From the NCBI RefSeq assembly GCF_019320115.1, contig NC_089587.1, positions 100,590,166 to 100,654,165 on the forward strand: a DNA stretch of 64,000 nt, given 5' to 3'. The position numbers and the translations under genes were made by a program. Shown here one piece after another: positions 32,494-43,630 of this stretch (its first letter is position 1; each line of letters begins with the position of its first letter). Source of the stretch: Miscanthus floridulus (lineage: Eukaryota; Streptophyta; Magnoliopsida; Poales; Poaceae). A model generated the notes under the pieces. That model saw only the letters and a program-made list of their open reading frames with translations. It was not told the DNA's origin and ran no database searches.

Positions 32494-35400
32494 TCAATTT
32501 TTTGTGAAGTTACTAAAATCAAGTACATTGAGCTCATTCCGCAATCTACAAAATGTAGCTTCATCTAGCGGTTTAGTGAAGATATCCGCTAATTGATCTT
32601 CGGATCTTACACCTTCTAGTGATATATCATTTTTAGCTACATGATCTCTTAGAAAGTGATGGCGGATATCTATATGCTTGGTGCGAGAGTGTTGAACCGG
32701 ATTATTTGCAAGTTTTACCGCACTTTCATTGTCACACAAAAGAGGTACTTTCTCTAGAACTACTCCATAGTCTAGTAAAGTTTGTTTCATGTATAATATT
32801 TGTGCACAACAAGCACCCACGGCAATGTATTCCGCTTCGGCGGTGGACAAAACCACACTATTTTGTTTCTTGGAGGACCAAGACACAAGTGATCTACCAA
32901 GCAAATGGCACCCTCCGGATGTGCTCTTTCTATCAACTTTGCATCCGGCGTAATCCGAATCGGAATAGCCAATTAATTCAAATAAAGCTCCTTTAGGATA
33001 CCAAAGGCCAATGCTTGGAGTGTGCTTAAGATACCTAAGGATTCTTTTTATGGCAATTAAATGTGTTTCCTTAGGACTAGCTTGAAACCTAGCACACATA
33101 CACACACTAAACATGATGTCGGGCCTAGATGCGGTTAAATATAACAAGCTACCAATCATAGAGCGGTAGAGAGTTTGATCAACCGAGTTACCTCCCTCAT
33201 CTAGGTCGAGATGTCCATTGGTAGGCATTGGGGTCTTGATTGGCTTACATTCATCCATCTTGAATCTCTTGAGAAGGTCTTTTGTGTATTTCTCTTGAGA
33301 GATGAAGATGCCTTCTTTCATTTGCTTGACTTGAAAACCAAGAAAGAATGTAAGCTCACCAATCATTGACATCTCGAACTCCTTAGACATCAATTCACCA
33401 AATTCTTTGCATGAGTCTTCATTTGATGATCCAAAGATAATATCATCAACATATACTTGACAAATGAAGATATGCCCATCAAGCTTCTTGGTGAATAGTG
33501 TGGTGTCGACCTTCCCAATGGTGAAGCCCTTCTCAATAAGGAAATCCCGAAGGCGCTCATACCAAGCTCTTGGGGCTTGCTTAAGCCCATATAGTGCCTT
33601 GGACAACCTATAAACATGATTAGGATATCTAGGGTCTTCAAACCCGGGAGGTTGATCAACATAGACTAGTTCATTAATAAAGCCATTTAAGAATGCACTT
33701 TTCACATCCATTTGATATAGTTTCATTTCATGATGTGATGCATATGCAAGAAGGATACGGATGGCTTCTAATCTTGCAACCGGTGCAAAGGTTTCTCCAA
33801 AGTCCAAACCTTCAACTTGAGAGAACCCCTTTGCCACTAGTCTTGCCTTGTTCCTCACAACAACACCTTGATCATCTTGCTTGTTGTGGAACACCCACTT
33901 TGTTCCAATCACTCTTGCACCTTTTGGTCGCTCTTCAAGATTCCATACTTCATTGTGAGTGAAGTTGTTCAACTCTTCATGCATGGCATTGATCCAATCC
34001 GGATCTTTTAGAGCTTCTTCTACCTTGGTAGGCTCATAGCAAGAGACAAAAGAGTGATGAGCAATAAATGAGGTAAGTTTTTGAGATCTAGTCATCACCC
34101 CCTTTGTTGGACTCCCTATGATGAGATCTTGTGGATGATCTTGTAGGAGAGGTGTATTTCTTCTATTGACCACTTGAGGAGGAGGTTGTGGAGCATCAAC
34201 ATCTTGTGCTTGTACCACCATTTGCTCATGGGAGATGTGAGTATCTTCATTTTCTACTCTCCCAACTTTATCACCATCTTGTGGTACATTTGATGAAGAG
34301 GGTTGGTTAATGACTTGTACATCATCTTCATCATCTTTTAGCTTGATGTCTCTCACTGGAATATTCTTTATAGCCTCCCTCAATGGTTCATCACCTACAT
34401 CATCAAGATTCTCATGTGCTCCTTGGGAGCCGTTAGATTCATCAAATTCCACATCATATGTTTCTTCAACCAAGCCGGTGGCATGATTAAATACTCTATA
34501 TGCTTTGGACTTCGATGAGTAACCAATAAGAAAACCTATATCACAACGCCTTTGAAACTTCCCTAGGTGTTGCCGCTTCTTGTAGATGTAGCACTTGCAA
34601 CCAAACACCCTAAAGAAGGAGACGTCCGGCTTCTTCCCATTGAGCAACTCATATGGTGTCTTGACAAGGAACTTTTGAAGAAATAGGCGGTTGGATGCAT
34701 AACATGCGGTGTTGATTGCTTCCACCCATAGAGCTTCAGGGGTGTTGTACTCATCTAGCATTGTCCTTGCAAGAGTGATCAAAGTCCGGTTCTTCCTCTC
34801 AACTACACCATTTTGTTGAGGAGTATAGGTTGCGGAGACTTCATGTTTGATTCCAACTTCATCACAATAAGCTTCTATGTTTGTGTTGTCAAACTCTTTG
34901 CCATTGTCACTTCTTATCTTCTTGAGCTTCACTTCAAATTCATTTTGTGCTCTCTTGGCAAACTTCTTGAAACAAGATGCAACTTTGGATTTATCATGAA
35001 GGAAGAACACCCATGTATATCTTGAAAAGTCATCCACAATCACAAGACAATAGAGATTTCCTCCCAAACTCTTGTATGTTGTTGGTCTGAACAAATCCAT
35101 GTGTAGGAGTTCTAGCACTCTTGTGGTTGACATGAAAGCTTTGGTTGGATGAGTGTTTGCAACTTGCTTGCCGGCTTGACATGCACTACAAAGCTTGTCC
35201 TTCTCAAACTTCACATCCTTCAACCCTCTCACCAAATCATTCTTCATAAGCTTCTTGAGTGAGCTCATCCCAACATGAGCAAGCCTTCTATGCCATAGCC
35301 ACCCAAGTGTTGTTTTGGTGAATAGGCAAGTCTTCAAGTTTGCATCTTCAGAGGTGAAGTCAACTAGATATAAGTTGTTGTATCTAAATCCATTGAATAT

Positions 35401-35721
35401 CACTTGATTGTCATCTACCTTAGATACAACCACCTCCTTCTCGGTGAACAAGCATTGGAAGCCAAGATCACACAATTGACCAACGGATAGCAAGTTGAAA
35501 CTCAATGAAGCAACATAGAGCACATTTGAGATGGAATGATCATTTGATATTGCCACTTTGCCCAATCCTTTGACCTTGCCCTTTGAATTATCTCCAAATG
35601 TTATTTTCTCTTGTCCATCTACCTCTTCATCTACTGAGGTGAACATACGAGGATCACCGGTCATATGTTGTGTGCAACCACTATCAATAACCCAATGACT
35701 TCCACCGGTCTTGTAGTTCAC
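32494..35721 (-). CDS. Copia F pol: protease, integrase, RT, RNase H; intact frame
   Basis: One open frame of 1075 codons. From the N-terminus: aspartic protease active site ([14 protein letters not shown], about residues 9-22), GAG-pre-integrase ([10 protein letters not shown], then CSACQAGK), integrase core with Asp in LHMDLF, Asp in RSDNGKEF and Glu in [12 protein letters not shown], the SIRE-type integrase tail, RT with [24 protein letters not shown] and YVDD at about residues 756-759, and RNase H with [18 protein letters not shown] and [12 protein letters not shown]. It ends LNVLDFSNF as in element G. No internal stop or frameshift is seen. The ATG follows a TAG at 35722-35724; in SIRE elements pol is normally expressed by passing such a stop. 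Confidence 0.92.
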   Translation of the reverse strand: MNYKTGGSHWVIDSGCTQHMTGDPRMFTSVDEEVDGQEKITFGDNSKGKVKGLGKVAISNDHSISNVLYVASLSFNLLSVGQLCDLGFQCLFTEKEVVVSKVDDNQVIFNGFRYNNLYLVDFTSEDANLKTCLFTKTTLGWLWHRRLAHVGMSSLKKLMKNDLVRGLKDVKFEKDKLCSACQAGKQVANTHPTKAFMSTTRVLELLHMDLFRPTTYKSLGGNLYCLVIVDDFSRYTWVFFLHDKSKVASCFKKFAKRAQNEFEVKLKKIRSDNGKEFDNTNIEAYCDEVGIKHEVSATYTPQQNGVVERKNRTLITLARTMLDEYNTPEALWVEAINTACYASNRLFLQKFLVKTPYELLNGKKPDVSFFRVFGCKCYIYKKRQHLGKFQRRCDIGFLIGYSSKSKAYRVFNHATGLVEETYDVEFDESNGSQGAHENLDDVGDEPLREAIKNIPVRDIKLKDDEDDVQVINQPSSSNVPQDGDKVGRVENEDTHISHEQMVVQAQDVDAPQPPPQVVNRRNTPLLQDHPQDLIIGSPTKGVMTRSQKLTSFIAHHSFVSCYEPTKVEEALKDPDWINAMHEELNNFTHNEVWNLEERPKGARVIGTKWVFHNKQDDQGVVVRNKARLVAKGFSQVEGLDFGETFAPVARLEAIRILLAYASHHEMKLYQMDVKSAFLNGFINELVYVDQPPGFEDPRYPNHVYRLSKALYGLKQAPRAWYERLRDFLIEKGFTIGKVDTTLFTKKLDGHIFICQVYVDDIIFGSSNEDSCKEFGELMSKEFEMSMIGELTFFLGFQVKQMKEGIFISQEKYTKDLLKRFKMDECKPIKTPMPTNGHLDLDEGGNSVDQTLYRSMIGSLLYLTASRPDIMFSVCMCARFQASPKETHLIAIKRILRYLKHTPSIGLWYPKGALFELIGYSDSDYAGCKVDRKSTSGGCHLLGRSLVSWSSKKQNSVVLSTAEAEYIAVGACCAQILYMKQTLLDYGVVLEKVPLLCDNESAVKLANNPVQHSRTKHIDIRHHFLRDHVAKNDISLEGVRSEDQLADIFTKPLDEATFCRLRNELNVLDFSNFTKN

Positions 35722-35739
35722 CTACACACAAGAGATTCA
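35722..35739 (-). promoter_or_regulatory. Two in-frame stops between gag and pol of copia F
   Basis: TGA (complement of 35737-35739) and TAG (complement of 35722-35724) lie 15 nt apart in the pol frame, between the PKA end of the gag tail and the first pol codons. SIRE-type elements are known to separate gag and pol by a stop codon. Two stops would make read-through harder, unless the short piece is spliced or bypassed. Confidence 0.6.
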
Positions 35740-35771
35740 AGCTTTAGGGATCCAAGCTTGTTGAGGGCCCT

Positions 35772-38057
35772 TCACCTTCTCAACAAGTGACTTAGGCAAA
35801 GGGTTGTAGTGAGCATGTAGTGAGCATTGAAAGCAAAGGGTCTAGCATGCTTGGGCAAGGGTTGTGGTGGTGGAGTTTGACACTCATGAGCAAAATGGCC
35901 TTCTTGTCCACATTCAAAACATCTCTTTGGCTTTGGCTTTGGCTTTGATTGTTGGTGTTGAGCTTGAGCCTTCTTCTTCTCTACACTTGCCATATATCCA
36001 ATGCCACTTCTATCCATCTTCATGACGGTATTCATGAGTAGCTCACTTTGGAGATGCTTGCCTTTAGCAAACTTGCTCAATCCCACCTTGAGATGCTCTT
36101 TCTCCATCTTGAGCTTCTTGTTCTCTTCTTTGAGAATATCATTGTTCTTCTCCTCCTTGAGTTTCTTGATTTCTTCTTTTAATTTCTCATTCTCAAGGAT
36201 CACCTCTTTGTCATGATCAAGAGTTTCTAGCACAATGGTGTTGTGACTTTTCATCTCTTCAAGATCTTTCATGAGCTTCTCATTGTTACTCTTGAGCTTG
36301 ACATACTCATTATAGTCATTGCATTCAACCACTTGCTTGCCCTTGCTACTAGATCCATGCTCAATGCTTTCATCAATTAAATCATCACATGAGGTAGCTA
36401 TATCAATCTTAACAACATGGTTAGTAGCATCATGTGGCTCATTTGGTAAGAATTCTTGTGCAATAATAAGGGTATCATAATTGATCTTTAGAGTTGCATA
36501 TTCATCTTTTAGCTTATTGTGACTAGTGATAAGCTCATTGTGTACCCACTCAAGTTTATCATTTTTATCTTTAAGCTCTTTCTTAGAAGATTTGAGCTCC
36601 TTGAGTTTGGATGATATAGAATCATTTGTTTCCTTGAGCTCATCATTAGCCTTTTCTAATGTATCACACTTAGCTAAGAGTGAATCATTTTTAGTATCAA
36701 GCTTTTCATTTATAGCTCTACTCTTTCTAATGATCTTAGTATATTTTCTTAGTATTTTGACAAGATCATCATAAGTAGGTGAGTCATCATCATCGCTATC
36801 ACTATCATCACTAGCATGTTCATCATCACTACTATCATCACTCTTAGTTACCTTGCGTTCACCTTTGGCCATAAGGCATAGGTGTGTAGAGGATGATGGC
36901 GATGGTGGTGGTGAAGATGCAAGATCAATAGCAATGGCGGCCACCTTTTCATCGTCACTATCATCATCGGATGATCCACTTGATGAATCAATGTCCGTGA
37001 GCCAATCACCGACAATATAGGCCTTGCCACTCTTCTTCTTCTTGTAGAACTCCCTCTTTTTGCCATCTCTCTTCTTGTATGGCTTGTTCTTCTTCTTTTC
37101 ATCTTCATCACTTGAATCATCTTTCTTGCCCTTGTTCTTGAACTTGTCTTTCTTGGGCTTTGTGCATTGATGAGCTAGATGACCAAGTTCACCACAATTG
37201 TAGCAATCCATCTCGGAGATTGGCTTTCTTCTTGAGCTAGTGAAGAACTTCTTCTTTTTGCCATCAAATTTGATGCCACTCTTGTTTAGCCTTTTTAGCA
37301 TCTTGATGGTCTTTTTCACCATGAGGGCAAGGCTTTCTTCATCATCTTCATCACTTGAGCTCTCATACTCAAGTCTTGCTTTGCCCTTGTCTTGGCTAGC
37401 TTTGAATGCTAAGTCTTTCTCTTTCTTCTTTGTAGAGGATGAGCCATCTTGTGGTGTGATGTGCATGTACATCTCATGAGCATTGATCTTTCCCAAGATT
37501 TGTGTCGGTGTAGCGGCGGAAAGATCACCTTGATGTAGCACGGTCACAATGTGCCCATATTTGTCAATGGGGAGGACACTCAAGATTTTTCTCACAACGT
37601 CGGATGGTGACATTTGAGTAAGTCCAAGCCCATTGACTTCCTCTACAAGAACATTTAATCGAGAATACATCTCATTAGCACTTTCTTTGGGAAACATCTC
37701 AAAAGAATTTAGCTTTTTAATCACAAGATGATAGCGTTCCTCACGCTCACTCTTGGTTCCCTCATGGAGCGCACAAACATCCGACCATAGTGCATGGGCG
37801 TCTTTGTGGTTCCTTACACGATTGAACACATCTTTGCAAAGGCCTCTAAAGATGGTGTTGCGAGCCTTTGCATTCCATTTTTCATAATTTACTTCATCGC
37901 CTTGAAGTTGTGCGGCATTCCTAGGTGCGGGGAACCCTTGAGAGGCGGCTCTAAGAATTCCAACATCTAGAGCTTCTAAGTAAGCCTCCATGCGGATTTT
38001 CCAATATGGAAAATCATCTCCCTCAAAGATAGGAGGAGGACCATCCCCGTGAGACAT
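35772..38057 (-). CDS. Copia F gag, long, two CCHC knuckles
   Basis: The 761-codon frame begins SHGDGPPPIFEGDDFPYWK (copia gag N-terminal domain, UBN2/DUF4219 type) through about residue 210. A first CCHC knuckle CYNCGELGHLAHQC is at about residues 285-298, followed by Lys-rich and Asp/Ser-rich tracts, a long Lys/Glu/Leu coiled coil (about 440-690) and a second knuckle CFECGQEGHFAHEC at about 711-724. Gag would form particles and bind element RNA. An 11-bp tandem duplication at 35806-35827 changes the frame just before the end, so the last dozen or so residues are aberrant and the link to pol is lost. Confidence 0.9.
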   Translation of the reverse strand: MSHGDGPPPIFEGDDFPYWKIRMEAYLEALDVGILRAASQGFPAPRNAAQLQGDEVNYEKWNAKARNTIFRGLCKDVFNRVRNHKDAHALWSDVCALHEGTKSEREERYHLVIKKLNSFEMFPKESANEMYSRLNVLVEEVNGLGLTQMSPSDVVRKILSVLPIDKYGHIVTVLHQGDLSAATPTQILGKINAHEMYMHITPQDGSSSTKKKEKDLAFKASQDKGKARLEYESSSDEDDEESLALMVKKTIKMLKRLNKSGIKFDGKKKKFFTSSRRKPISEMDCYNCGELGHLAHQCTKPKKDKFKNKGKKDDSSDEDEKKKNKPYKKRDGKKREFYKKKKSGKAYIVGDWLTDIDSSSGSSDDDSDDEKVAAIAIDLASSPPPSPSSSTHLCLMAKGERKVTKSDDSSDDEHASDDSDSDDDDSPTYDDLVKILRKYTKIIRKSRAINEKLDTKNDSLLAKCDTLEKANDELKETNDSISSKLKELKSSKKELKDKNDKLEWVHNELITSHNKLKDEYATLKINYDTLIIAQEFLPNEPHDATNHVVKIDIATSCDDLIDESIEHGSSSKGKQVVECNDYNEYVKLKSNNEKLMKDLEEMKSHNTIVLETLDHDKEVILENEKLKEEIKKLKEEKNNDILKEENKKLKMEKEHLKVGLSKFAKGKHLQSELLMNTVMKMDRSGIGYMASVEKKKAQAQHQQSKPKPKPKRCFECGQEGHFAHECQTPPPQPLPKHARPFAFNAHYMLTTTLCLSHLLRR
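35806..35827 (-). repeat. 11-bp tandem duplication in copia F gag
   Basis: GTAGTGAGCAT occurs twice in direct succession (35806-35816 and 35817-35827). As 11 is not a multiple of three it shifts the reading frame at the gag end. Confidence 0.85.
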
Positions 38058-38096
38058 CTTGCTCTAAGCGATTAAGCTTAAAAACATGAGCACGAG

Positions 38097-38108
38097 GCTC
38101 TGATACCA
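38097..38108 (-). promoter_or_regulatory. Primer-binding site of copia F
   Basis: TGGTATCAGAGC on the minus strand two bases after the LTR end, a perfect initiator-Met tRNA site as in most plant copia elements. Confidence 0.9.
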
Positions 38109-38110
38109 AT

Positions 38111-39665
38111 TGAAAGGATCAAGATGCCCAAGAGGGGGGGGGTGAATTGGGCTAATTCTAAATTTTCTTGCAATAATCAAATCCTACGGATAGCCCAATT
38201 AACCCCTTGTGCCTAGAAAAGTGTTTATCTCAAATTAATGCATAACAACCTCTCAACCTAAGTTCCAAACTTACTCTAGCAAGCAATTCTTATGGGAATA
38301 AAAACAAGTATTGAATTGCTCAAAGTAAATGCTCAAAGTAAGTGCTCAAAGTAAATAGAGAGAGAAAGGAACGCGGTGATGCTTTGCCGAGGTATCGGAG
38401 AGTCGCCACTCCCCACTAGTCCTTGTTGGAGCACCCACGCAAGGGTGTAGCTCCCCCTTGATCCGCGCAAGGATCAAGTGCTCTCTACGGGTTGATTCTT
38501 CGACACTCCGTCGTGGCGAATCACCCAAAACCGCTCACAACTTGAGTTGGGTCACCCACAAGCTCCGCCGGGTGAACACCAAACTCCCAATCACCACCAA
38601 GCCATCTAGGTGATGGCGATCACCAAGAGTAACAAGCACGAACTCTCACTTGACTACGCGAAGCCTAATGAGAAGATGGATGCACACTTTGCTACTCTTG
38701 ATTTGCTAGTGAGGCTACTCTCTTGGATTCTCGAATCACAAACACCTCACTAGGACCTTGCTCTTCTTGGCACTCACAAACGTGTTTCTCAGCTGTTGGA
38801 ATGAGCAAAAGATGCTCCACTCATGAGTGGAGCTTCTATTTATAAGCCAGCCTGAAAAATGAACCGTTATGAGCTTCTGCGGGATGACCGGACGCTCCGG
38901 TCAGTTCAACCCGCGAACCAGCATTCAAGTGATGACCGGACGCTGTCAGGGTCCGGTCAGTACCGACCGAACGCGTCCGGTCGCTCTTGGATGCTTACTG
39001 TAAACGACCGGACACTGGATACTCAGGGTCCGGTCACACTGACCGGACGTGTCCGGTCACTCTTTCCCAAGTCTGGACCCTTACTGGAGTCGACCGGACG
39101 CTGGCCCTCAGCGTCCGGTCACATGACCTCCTAGCATCCGGTCACACCAGACTTGCTCTTCATGGTCAAATGAACTGACCGGACCCTGCGGCCAGCGTCC
39201 GGTCGCACTGGAGCCAGCGTCCGGTCAGTATTTGACCCTCCATTCACTTTCAACTTCCGAACATATGTGAATGAAGTTTGCTCCAAAAGATCTTAGGCAT
39301 TCATAGGAGCTACCTAGAGCTAGTTTTAACAAGTGTGCACCACACCTAACTCACTAGACTCAACTAGGTCAAGCTACCCGTTCATACCCCCCTTCATAGT
39401 ACGGCCAAAGGAAAAACAAAGTCCTAAACTACTCTAAGTGTCTCTCCAACTTCAATCGACACTTAGAACTAGTTATCCTTAACCTTGTCGTCCATCCTTT
39501 GAAAACCGAAACGATTTCCATCGTAGGGGCATGACAACCTCGATTGCCCAATCGATCTCTATTACCATGACCTAACTTAATTGTCTCTGCAAAACACACG
39601 TTAGTCATAGTAATCTTGTATTGACATTAATCACCGAAATCCAACTAGGGGCCTAGATGCTTTCA
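38111..39665 (-). repeat. 5' LTR of copia F (1555 bp)
   Basis: Starts TGAAAGCATCTAGG at 39665 and ends GATCCTTTCA at 38111. It is collinear with the 3' LTR; differences are almost all transitions. The TATAAATA box lies at the complement of 38837-38844 and the GACCGGACGC array at about 38885-39230. Confidence 0.92.
38837..38844 (-). promoter_or_regulatory. TATA box of LTR F 5'
   Basis: TATAAATA on the minus strand in the context TTATAAATAGAAGC, downstream of the repeat array. This is the copy that would start the genomic RNA of element F. Confidence 0.75.
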
Positions 39666-39721
39666 AAACAAAAGTCACATAAGTAGATTTTTGTGCCAAC
39701 TGGTTTAACATGAGCTATAAC

Positions 39722-39945
39722 CACTACTACAGATATCATTTGTAGGGATGGCTCAAGACCATTTGTAGGGGCGGTTTGGCTAGCTGCCCCTACCAAACCA
39801 TCTCTACAAATCATGCATTTGTAGGGACGGTTCCCAGACCGTCCCTACAAATCGATTTGTTGGGGCGGCTGTAGTACCAGCCGCCCCTATAAAACTTATT
39901 TATAGGGGGCGGTTCAGTCTAGAACCGCCCCTACAGTATATTTTC
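39722..39945. repeat. CACTA left terminus and subterminal repeats
   Basis: CACTACTACAG is followed by several copies of ATTTGTAGGG(A/G)(C/T)GG and its inverse, many arranged as short hairpins such as ATTTGTAGGGACGG...CCGTCCCTACAAAT. In En/Spm such subterminal motifs bind the TNPA-type protein. Confidence 0.8.
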
Positions 39946-41559
39946 CCGCAAAAAAATCAAATTTACAATTCAAATTCGACCAGAATCGCCCTATTTGTTT
40001 CCACATATTCCCGCATTCGCGTTGCGAGTGAGCGATCAACATTCCGAACCATGTTCGCTTAAGAGTATTATATAAACTACAAGCACTAGAGTATTATATA
40101 AACTACAATTACAAGTCCAATTCACAATAATATATACAATCCATCATTAAATAGACATAATTCATAAGGTAAAACCAATGTCAAATTCCATACACATTGT
40201 TATCAATGGCCTAGAGCTAGCCTTTTAGTCTCATAAAAGTGTTGGTACTGAGGATTTCTACCTAAGTCAGACTCTTGGTCATGGTAGGTGCCTTTGACGT
40301 GTATAATCTGGTCCAAAATGAAGTTGCAAAGGTCGTCAACCAGCTCTAAGAGTTGGTCATCCTTGTATGGGTCTTTTTTTCATTTCTTTCTCTTCTTTCC
40401 ACTACAAGAGAACAAGTTTCGGTTTAGTATTTCATACCATGTATGAAGTTTTTATATTACGAGTGAAGATGTTCAAACTTATCCTTAAGGGGTGTCTCCT
40501 GTAGGCACCGGTGTTACTCATCATAGAACATAAATAGTATCCATAATGTACACTCCCAAGCTTCTGCTAGGGCACTATGTGTTTTGCATATGAAAATGTC
40601 AAGTAATGCTTTTGACAGCCATGTAATGGAGTACTAAAGAAGTAAGTTACACTTACTGCACATAGTGTTTTTATAGCAAGCTTTTCCTTCCTTACTGGAT
40701 TATGCCTTCCGTGATGTTTAGTGACATAGAACCTAAATGCCCTGTTTGAATTATTTTAGCAAATACAACTTGTTAGTATCCAAAAGTGAATGTTACAAGT
40801 ATGTATACAAACATATAAGCTAATGAGGATTGTCGATATGTATATGTCTTGAGAATCGATATGAAGTCTTTGTATGTCACTAGGTTCCTATCTATTGAAT
40901 CAAAGACCCATGCCATGCTCCTCCAGACATCGATGCCTATATAAATCCAGTGGTTGCTGCATGGATTTAATCATAGAACTAGATAAGCTCTTCTGCATCG
41001 AATAAAATATATTGAACAAAGCTTTAAGTATAGAGTTGAACTTACTCGAAGTTGTATGGTAGCCATATAGTAGAGTGTTGTTGGAGAATTTTAAAAGCTA
41101 GGGCAATGTATGCCAAAACCTTAAGGGACTCTTCCCTTAGTTTCTTCATACAGATGTGCTCTTTCTCTCAAAGGGTCTTTCCAGCAGCTAGCTCTTTGTC
41201 ATCCAGTTTCCACTGTTTAGGGTAATTAAAATTTGTTTGTGCTATAGCTTAAGGTTCTATATACCCGGCTTTTACACTTGGCATTTGTTTTATAATGTGC
41301 ACTTGCATTCTACAAATCACGGCGTGGGTTAGTTACAACAAAATTCAAATATTACATTCATATCATATCGGGAGGACAAGGACTTACAGGCACCACGTGC
41401 GAATTAGATTCATCTCCATTGCTCCGAGGTAAAGCATGTCTGCATGTCATTGAAGTCAAAGACAATTTTTCTGGCTAGGCTTCCAAATGTACCGGTGGGG
41501 AAGCATGCTTGTATGAGATCTATGCTCGTTGGGAGAACACGCAAGTATCAATCATGGAA
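39946..41559 (-). other. CACTA internal region downstream of TNP1-like gene
   Basis: No gene is supported. AT-rich sequence between the left subterminal repeats and the coding remnants; perhaps 3' untranslated and degraded coding sequence. Minus-strand frames are short and stop-ridden. Confidence 0.45.
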
Positions 41560-43630
41560 CCTTCTCATTCCAAGTGGTAGGCACTAGATGTCCCAGTTTG
41601 GTAGGAAGGGCTTGCCTCTTTCATATGTTTTCGGACAATCCTTTGACCATTTGATGGCATCAACATTGGGATACTGCTTTGTAGTTTGGTGGAGTTTGCT
41701 AGTGATGGCCTCCTTAGAAGCCCGTGATGGGACTGTTTTAACTTGGTTCTCATGCTTGAACTGGTCATGGGAATACCAGTTGTGCACCAACGAGACGTCT
41801 TTCATCAGAACATAAATTGGTCTTATGGTAATTGGATGCTTCTTTCAAAGTTCCTATTTAGGCACGTACTCATCTTCTTGTGCATCACCTTCTTCAGGAG
41901 GCACTCGTTGTTCATGTATCGACTGTGCTTGTTGAGAAGACTGTGGCATCTCATCATGCACTTGCTTGGTATGAGTTGGAGAAGGTTGTGGCTTATCAGG
42001 AACATGCTCGCTAGGAGGCGGGGAAGAATGTGGCATCTCAGGAATGTAGTGGTCACGAGACGGTGAAAATATCTCTCTGACATCAACAACTCGCTCCAAA
42101 TTTGGGAGAGGGGGATGCGGCGAACAAGCAGTCAATATAATATCCCATTTGTGCCAGAGGATGAACTACCCCATTACATCTCCAAGTAACACCAGCCCCT
42201 CAGGAGTTGTGTAGTCTATTCTCCACTGCATGAACTCAGGCTTCACAGTATGCACCTTGACCCTAGTGTAGTCCGATGGTATCTTATTATTGTGGTGTAA
42301 GCCACCGGGAGAATGCGCCACACCTGTTGCCACCTCCATCACAATGTTCTATCGGCCGCTGAGAAACACCAAGGTGCAACTAGTTGGTTCCTGTATGCGA
42401 TCGACAGGGGTTGTGGCTGCAGTGGAACCTTGGCTGCTAGGAACTTTTGGAGGGCTGCCAACTAATGCTAGTTCTCCCAGCGACGTCATTAATATCCGTG
42501 GCTCCATAGATAGTCCTTGCTCCTCCAGCGCCTTCACAACTAGAGCCTTCACTTGGAGCTCAAGATTAGTCTCCTAGTCTCTGCCATGTTTCTTGTACAT
42601 GTGCCTGTCCTCTTCGAATCCTTGCTTCCAAGTCATCCTTTTCCCTAGCCCCCTAGTGTGGCCTATGTGCTCCTTGTTTCCCAAGCCAGGGCTAAGCTCG
42701 TCCCTCTCTCTGGAAGGATTGAATGAGCCCTTCTCCTTGTCTTCAGCATATTTCAGTATCCTTGATACTACCTCTTGGGTCTCCGGCTTATCAAACTTAA
42801 GATTACCGCCGGATGATTCTATACTCCTCGCATATATCCAATTCCTTGAGCGTACCTTCAAATTCGTCACATCGATATTCCCAGTAGCTGCGGCCTCTTT
42901 GTCACATAGTGTTCATCCTTTTTCTTCTCTGGTACCTCTTTCTAGTTAGGGATTGTTGGGTTCAATTTATCTCTTACTAGGGCCCCGAGCTCTTTATAGA
43001 ATCGTCCTCTTAATTCTTTTGGCTCAAGGATCTCCCCTACTGGCCTGACCTCCGTTATCACATAGCATGCCTTATCTAGATATTGATTTGCTTTTCTATC
43101 CCCTCGTTTTCTCTTAGGCTTGGTAGTCATGGTTGTGTCTTTAGGTTATGGAGCAGAGGCCTCAATGTCTATCTCTGTAGCTGTTGCCTCTGCTCTCCTT
43201 TCCTCTACTTTGTCTTGTTTAGCGAGATATCACAGACGTCGATGTTGTCTTTTCCGAGTTTCAGGAGGGACCTATATACGATAGGTCAAAGTGTTAGCAG
43301 AGGTAACACAGCCAAAGCTTTAGCAAAATTTACAAGCTAAGGCTTTATCCCTACCTCCTCGTTCGGGTCAAAATTCTTGTCCAAATCTTCCTCCGTTGGC
43401 CTCCTTCTGGCTTCACGTGGGAAAGGATCCTCGGGACTTACATATCCCTCTTCTGAGTCATCATCATCATCATCCTCTTCTTCTTTGCCTTCAGCAGCCT
43501 CTCCTGCTCTTCCTTCTGCTCCCCCTTCCTCCTCGTCACACTGCTCCTGAGTAAGCATCACTTCTAGATCCTTTTCTAACTCGTTATTGAACTGCTCCTG
43601 AGTAAGCTGGTCCTCTAGTGCTTGCACCTC
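41560..43630 (-). pseudogene. CACTA TNP1-like gene (Transposase_24 / DUF8039-like), broken
   Basis: Minus-strand pieces, N to C: 43627-43337 with LTQEQ repeats and a Glu/Asp tract, 43130-42942 (KPKRKRGDRKANQYL, RGRFYKELGALVRDKLNPT) resembling the Transposase_24 start, 42870-42574 (Glu/Arg-rich), a stretch near 42240 with YHNNK..P-like and EFMQWRIDY, and 41805-41565 with IKWSKDCPKTYERGKPF. The arrangement resembles the second protein of grass CACTA elements, which binds the subterminal repeats. Frameshifts, stops and presumably introns separate the parts. Domain names are from memory and tentative. Confidence 0.55.

Larger units (their letters stand above)
26486..39665 (-). mobile_element. Ty1/copia element F, SIRE/Maximus type, 13.2 kb
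   Basis: Complete element on the minus strand with LTRs 38111-39665 (5') and 26486-28060 (3'). PBS, gag, PR-IN-RT-RNaseH, a spacer with repeats, a third ORF and a polypurine tract lie between them. The size, long gag with two CCHC knuckles and extra ORF after pol fit the SIRE lineage. Flanks GAACA (26481-26485) and AAACA (39666-39670) are a 4-of-5 target duplicate. LTRs differ by roughly 30 substitutions by eye, plus a 21-bp indel, so it is young compared with its neighbours. Confidence 0.9.
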
